DNA of 64,000 nt, taken from assembly GCA_035048815.1 (NCBI GenBank), contig JAUCBN010000035.1, forward strand, positions 3,794,501 to 3,858,500. Reading direction: 5' to 3'. The notes below the pieces were generated by a model. That model had not been told where the DNA came from. It did no database searches and worked only from the letters and a program-made list of their open reading frames with translations. The DNA comes from Abelmoschus esculentus. Its lineage: Eukaryota; Streptophyta; Magnoliopsida; Malvales; Malvaceae. Shown here piece by piece: positions 58,228-64,000 of the stretch; the stretch's first letter is position 1; each line of letters starts with the position of its first letter. Both the position numbers and the translations under genes were made by a program.

Positions 58228-58980
58228 GAACACCGTTAATGATGAATGCCGTTGAACATTATTAAACTAATTAATAAAGACTAAAAAATTTAAGGACTTA
58301 ACATGTGATTATAAATTATTTAAAATAAATTGTTTATTAAATTATTATATATATATATATTATTTTTTAAATAATTAAATAAAATAGTAATTTAAATTAA
58401 TTTTAAAAAATAACTCTAAACCCTAAAATCAAAATTCAAAACCTAAATCACTAAACATAAAACTTTAAACCCTAAAATATAAAATCTCAAAACCCTAAAA
58501 TCAAAACCCCTAAAAGTACTAAACCATAAACACTAAATCTAAACCCTATAATCATAAACCCTAAAATAACAAAACCCCTATATCTAAATCTTAAACTAAT
58601 TTTGAGTTTTAAGTTTAGGGTTTACACTTTTTAGAGTTTCAAATTTTTCTATTTTAGGGTTTAGGTTACGATTATGTTTTTAAATTTTATGGTTTATGGT
58701 TTTATTATTTTAAGGTTTAGAGTTTATGATTTAGTGTTTTGGGTTTTAGGATTTAATATTTAGTATTTTTCAGCTTGAGTTTAGGGTTTTAGATTTTAGA
58801 TTTAATATTTTTAAATTAAATATAGTTTAAAAAATTATTTTAAAAAATTAAAATATAATATATAATTTATTTAAAATTTTATTTCAAATAATTCGAAATT
58901 ATATGTTTAGTCCTTAAAAATTTTAATTCTAATTAATTAATTTAATAGTGTTCAGTTATGTTCATTATTAATGGTGTTCA
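58228..58980. mobile_element. Foldback element built on telomere-like words
   Basis: The outer ends GAACACCGTTAATGATGAA and the complement of the right end (GAACACCATTAATAATGAA) begin inverted arms that stay similar for ~370 bases to a centre near 58605. The left arm is full of CCCTAAA words and the right arm of TTTAGGG. No target duplication was found and there is no coding capacity. Confidence 0.7.
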
Positions 58981-60195
58981 AAACTGTATTATGATTTGGA
59001 TTAACAAGAAATTATACAAAATATCAGTCTGTTTTGGTCACCATCCTTGTACGGACGGCAACCGTTTGCTCAAAATGGGATGGGAAGGTAAATAGCTACA
59101 GTGGCGGAACCGCATTGAGTTAGGTTGATTTGACTATACTCGATTAGCTGGGATATGAGATTTTTAAAGAGTTAAATAAGAGTTTATGAAATCAGTATAA
59201 AATTTTTCATAAATTCGGGTTTAAGGTCAATAATATTTACATAGTATGATAATTTTTGTACCCCAAAATCTCTAACCTTATTAGTATAAAAAATTTCATA
59301 AAAATATTAAAATTAACTTCACTTGATTTGTTTAGTATGTGATCAATAATATTTATATTACATAGATATAAAAATTCTCATACCTCAAAATCTATTCTGA
59401 CTTCACTATAAAAAATCATGCCTCCACCGCTATATAGGTAAGGGTCTATAAGTTATAAAAATTTTATCATCCCTAGCTTTTTGAAATTGTAAATTGATAA
59501 TCCATTTATTCAATATATGTATATGATATGTAACGATTATAAACCCAATGAAAAATAGGATAATTTTTATATTAAAAAATCCTGGTTTAAGTAGTTTTTA
59601 CTGTAAGGTATGTATCCGTTTTCAAAAGGCTTTACGTAAAAATACGAGCATATGCTACCTATTTTCAGCTTGACTTGCCCTATACTCTCTTGTCCCACCC
59701 ACCCCACATGTACCATACACTAAATATTGTTTCATGTTTTCAACCAGCCTTGAGCCTAAAGAAGCATAGGCAGGATGATGGTCATGATAATGATAACGTA
59801 AACAATCGGATATTGAGCTGTAAATAGAAGCAAAAGCAAGATTTTCTGATCTCCTTTTCCTCATAATATTCCATGCACTTTGCTACCCTTTTTCTAAAGG
59901 ATATAAGTGTAGTGTGTAAGAAAAACATTATATATTATATTGTTGAAACTTGGGCTAACCCTACCTCAGAAACTGGAGGAAAAGGCGAAAGAATATAATG
60001 TAAAGAATAATTGATGGCAAGTATCGAAAAAGAGAGGATGATTCTCTCATCAAATATTCATTTAACATACAAAAACAAAACAAGTTGATTTGTAAGAGTC
60101 TTAGTTCTGATGCTTTGTCTGCAAAGTGACAGTTGTGTAGGTCCAACGTAGTCATCGCCCACTGCATTGCATCTTAAAAGAAACCCGAGTTTTAA
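58981..60195. other. Intergenic DNA, no gene
   Basis: 59240-59420 contains a decayed direct duplication around AATAATATTTA-CATAG and ACCCCAAAATCT/ACCTCAAAATCT. The frame at 59655-59864 shows no recognisable motif. Confidence 0.4.
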
Positions 60196-60350
60196 ACTAA
60201 TAATCAGTTGGTCTAACGGTATAAGACAATAAATCTTTTAAACAAGGTTAATGTTCAAATCCTGACGTTGTGAACGATATTGGGTTAGGAGTGTCATCCT
60301 CATAACGAACATTTACAAAACCTGATCTAAATTAATCGACCAATGAATCG
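60196..60350 (+). mobile_element. SINE family B copy (tRNA-related)
   Basis: It starts with an A-box-like AGTTGGTCTAACGGTATAAG and has a B-box-like GTTCAAATCCTGACG about 35 bases later, then a non-tRNA body ending near ATTAATCGACC. Its body is unrelated to family A. The anticodon-region structure of a real tRNA is not maintained. Confidence 0.55.
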
Positions 60351-61075
60351 AATATAGATAATTAAGGTAATATGTTTTGAGTTTTCAAAGAGGATGGGAA
60401 TTGGAGACATACCAAGATAACTTTGTTTCTGGGTAATTTCCATTCACTTTTCAGTGTCACATATGCGTTTACTTGTATATAAAAGGAAGATGGAAGGAAA
60501 GGGTAGGCAAGGGGAGAGTGTAAACAAGAAAAAGAAACCGACAAGGAGCCAAAATTGCGGTACATAGGTCCTAATGGAAATTGCCCTAATCCTTTGTCTT
60601 AATCATTATTATTGGGTGAGACGTGTTTATTATGGCAAAATCATTAAATAAAGCAAATATTAAACGTAAAAAGATGGAGCCACCAAAGAAATAGCTATGG
60701 TCTATGGATTATATATACTTGATAGATTCGATTTAATGAAATATTTTTTTTCTCTGTCCACGTTATTATTACATTAGATTGGCATACTAATTATGTTCGT
60801 GCTTTGGCTTCTTTTTTTTATTCGAATGGACACCAACCAGAGAAGAAAATAGAAATATATAATTGAAATAAATAAAACATATAGATTCTTTCAAAAATAT
60901 AGATGCATTAATTGCACGTGTTGGCTGCTGGCTGCTGGCAGTTGCAGAAGTAACAAAAATTACAGTTAACTGAATGGTGCATGCCAGCAGCAAGAACAAG
61001 AATCCCCCTAAATACTCCTTTCCAGCTCATGTGTGGGCCATTTCAAGACTACCTGTCCAAGCCTAAACTCCAACC
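60351..61075. other. Intergenic DNA, no gene assigned
   Basis: Mixed composition. The minus-strand frame at 60787-60999 starts with a hydrophobic, signal-peptide-like segment but has no family match and no supporting gene structure. Confidence 0.35.
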
Positions 61076-61084
61076 AAAATTTGA

Positions 61085-61296
61085 AAAAATTATTAGGTGA
61101 ACCATGTTTATCACGTCATCCATAGTCTCAATTAATTAGAATCGTTGATTTTAATTTTTTTTCAAGTGAATCATCACCTCTTTCTAACATGTACTTAATG
61201 GGTGAGTAGTTATTAGGTGGTTATTTAAAGATCAACGGTCCTGATTGCTTGGACCATGAATGACGTGGTGAACATGATTCACCTAATAATCTCTCT
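61085..61296. mobile_element. 212-bp Mutator-type MITE with perfect 9-bp target duplication
   Basis: The terminal inverted repeats of ~40 bases start ATTATTAGGTGAACCATG (left) and, on the complement of the right end, ATTATTAGGTGAATCATG; both run on through CACGTCAT. The identical 9-base flank AAAATTTGA lies at 61076-61084 and 61297-61305. Confidence 0.88.
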
Positions 61297-61305
61297 AAAA
61301 TTTGA

Positions 61306-63844
61306 GATGGTTTGAGCAGAAATATTAGGTACGAAAAATGAGTTTGGAATTAAAATTATGACAGGTTTAAAATTTGACTCTGACTTAATATTATATAATG
61401 GTTCATGTTCGAGATTTGTGACTTTTTTTTTAATAATATTTTTTAAGGTTCGATCGGAATCTTCTAGTGCCTTGCCATTGCATACCACACTTATTAATCA
61501 TATTATATTATTTTTAATAGTTTAATATTATATTATTTTTTAAAAAATAAATAACATTATATTCAACCTCAAACCACCAAGTATCCAGCAGTTTGTGCCT
61601 ACAAAACTGATACATAAATAAATGGGTTAGTTGAGTTGTGTGCACATCTATGTAGAAAAATGATTAGCCTATAATTTATATTCTATGTTTGAAGAGGATA
61701 ACCCTTATTCACACACATGAAACCAATAAAATCTAAGGCAAAAAACGGTCCAAAATCTAAGGCCAACCCTAATTTATTATGATCATAACACGACAACAAC
61801 AATATGCTTGTAATAAGATGTCATTAATATTTAATCCAGCCCCAAATCTAGATTTAAACCAATCAGATCTGAAACAACATATTATATAACACATGAAAGC
61901 CAAAGAGAGTTCTGGTCCGGAATTAATTAAACGTTTAGTTCATTAGGTTTGGCCATGCCTATAACCACTTTTTATATATTATAGTTAGCTATACTTACAA
62001 GTTGATGGTTGCTTATTAGTATATTTTCTGATTTTTTTAATATCTCAATAATGGAGAATAGAGACTAATCAAATATAATAAAATGACAATGTTGTCCATC
62101 TCAATTTGGATTAAGTAATTGACATATGTTTATAATTTGGTTAACTAATTGTTTGGTGGTTTTGGACTGTCTGATCTAAAATGATATAAATTCAAAATTA
62201 ACTTTTAATTGAAATAATTTAAAAATTGTAAAACTTAAATTAATTGATTCGATTTAGATCGACACGTACATGTTATAACGAGTATGAACATAGTGTGACG
62301 TGTGATCCATGGTTAGGTATAATCCCATTTTTGTGGTGACTTTTTATGGTTTGGTGAATGGACTTTGGCATGCATGTATATATAATATGAACTATTTGCA
62401 AGTTTGGAGCTTTAACCATTTTCCATTCACTTGTATAAAATAAGAGACACAATTGAATAATAGAAATGAAAATTTCGGAATTATTTAAGGTGGTTTTATT
62501 TGTGGATTTATTTCGGAATTATACTAAACGATAGAGCCAAGTCAAACAAGTATGAGATACATATTGATAAGGCGTTGACCCTTATTTTTTCTTCTGATTT
62601 AATATCTAAACAGACGTTTCATCATAATTAAAAGTTTAAATTTTTGAATAATTATCAATTTATCCTCGATGAATGTTTGAAAATCTATGTTGACTCGAAG
62701 AGAGTAAAATTTTTTAGCATGTAAGAAATGATGTGGGAGCAACATCGAGCTGCGTGGCACAGCTACAGTCTCCTCTTTTAAGGAAAACAAAATGTAGGAA
62801 TTGAGAGTGCTGCCCACTTGATAAAAAGGACTTGACAACAACCCTTTCTTGTCCTCCACATTGACATGTACAGAATCTTCTCTCATAAATCAATGAAAAC
62901 ATTGATTCCCCATCATAAAATATTAATCAAAGATTTTGATTTTTTAAAACTTTTTATTCAAATTTTATCGACATATAACTAATTTGAGTTCGAACAATAA
63001 TATAAAAAACATGAGTTAAACTTTAATAAAATCTGCATGACTCATCAAAAATTTAAAATAATAATTTGATGTTCAAAACGTCTAATACGTTGAATGGCAT
63101 GCTCCTTGTCCACATGAAAATCTTTTTGTTTTGGGGTGTGTCGCTTGTGGCATGAAAAGCACACAAAAGAATACAGTTAGGTTTGAGGCAAGGATCCGAG
63201 ACATGAGTCATGTTACCTGCTTGCTTTGGTCTTCAGGACATTGATTTGACCTACCATGTCTGGGGAAGATTGGTTGAAATCCCAATCGGCAATCGTAACG
63301 AATCATCCAAGAAAATAACCCTTCATTTCGACTTTCGAGTTCAACAGTTCACACTCTTCACTAGAATATAAAAAACACGTTCACGTCAAAGACTTAATCG
63401 TATTTAGTTTGCTTTCAGGGACATCGTAATCCCCACATGTTTCCCCCATGCAAAAGAAGCACCCTAATCTGTTTTACTCCCCCATGGATTAACTTTGGTC
63501 GTGTTTTTTAAGGCAGACAATCCCTTCTCTCTTCCAAATCTTTTGATCAACAAACCCCATATTCTCTGCTGCACCTGCACACATACAACAGGCACCAACA
63601 ACAACGTAGATTGCATGGGAATTTGAGCGTATCAATCTTTGTTTTCCATATTTGTGATGAGCTTAAGTAATTAAACACCTAGCACCTAGGGTGAATTAGT
63701 TTTTGAGGTTTAGATGAATGTTTCGGAGTTACAAGTTACAAGGATGTCTGCTGGTTTAAATCTAGGAATGGTCCATACGAGTCAACTTCGGAATTAATTT
63801 TCTTCGAAAAGTACATTATTTACTAGTGGAGCAAAAATCTCTTG
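61306..63844. other. Intergenic DNA, no gene
   Basis: AT-rich with mixed patches at 62690-62890 and 63060-63700. None of the open frames has recognisable motifs; 62599-62902 has two overlapping minus-strand frames in different phases, which argues for chance. Confidence 0.4.
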
Positions 63845-64000
63845 CATCTTTTTTTATATCTTGTTTTATGTCTCATTTGAAAATTTACTAAAAAATTTAA
63901 TTATAAACTCTAACATTTATTTTTTATATCCTAAACCCTAAACCTTATACTCAAAAAATACACTCTACCCCTAATTTCCTAAACCCTAACCAAAACCTCT
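63845..64000 (+). repeat. CCCTAAA-rich dispersed repeat, cut by window end
   Basis: TATAAACTCTAAC, ATCCTAAACCCTAAACC, ACTCTACCCCTAATTTCC and TAAACCCTAACC follow the same order as in the unit at 19930-20110. Confidence 0.65.

Noticed and set aside
60205..60260. Possible tRNA gene
   Set aside because: A- and B-box-like text is present but no acceptor stem or anticodon arm can be formed; a SINE explains it better.
60787..60999. 70-codon minus-strand frame with a signal-peptide-like start
   Set aside because: The hydrophobic start alone is weak evidence; no Cys pattern, homologue or gene context supports a secreted peptide.

Overview
This is a piece of plant nuclear DNA, clearly from a eudicot. 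It is very AT-rich between genes, its genes carry short GT-AG introns, and every recognised protein belongs to a land-plant family. The repeats (long TG...CA elements full of GTATCGATAC palindromes, a tRNA-like SINE family, Mutator-type inverted-repeat elements) remind me of Malvaceae such as cotton, but that attribution is memory-based inference.

Five intact genes were found, with spliced models that keep frame at every junction. In order they are: a BBX21-like double B-box regulator (minus strand, 3' end cut by the left window edge); an SRS5-like SHI/STYLISH factor (16.8-18.2 kb, plus); WAT1, a vacuolar auxin transporter-like EamA protein (30.5-32.2 kb, plus, 6 exons); a single-exon chloroplast LON-domain protein (38.6-39.5 kb, minus); and a GH35 beta-galactosidase (40.3-44.4 kb, minus, 18 exons). 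The first four match, in the same order, Arabidopsis At1g75540 (BBX21), At1g75520 (SRS5), At1g75500 (WAT1) and At1g75460 (LON domain), as I recall those loci. This looks like an ancestral collinear block.

Between WAT1 and the LON gene lie two gene relics: an intron-containing LisH-CTLH-CRA pseudogene (36.25-37.46 kb) with frameshifts, stops and a lost splice site, and a stray copy of the 5' end of the beta-galactosidase gene (37.8-38.08 kb) with a stop at codon 8.

The rest is repeat-derived or unassigned. It includes two related long LTR-like elements (1.97-3.47 kb truncated; 49.13-51.30 kb complete), a 3.1-kb TG...CA element inserted into a SINE (45.52-48.63 kb), a copia-type LTR remnant (35.6 kb), at least seven copies of one SINE family plus one of another, two long foldback elements with 9-bp target duplications (4.8-5.4 and 12.6-13.3 kb), six ~180-250 bp inverted-repeat MITEs, a foldback built on telomere-like CCCTAAA words (58.2-59.0 kb), and a dispersed CCCTAAA-rich repeat. 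From 44.4 kb to the right end I see no convincing protein gene. I found no novel multi-gene system; the most notable items are the collinear block, the two pseudogenes and the nested and foldback elements.
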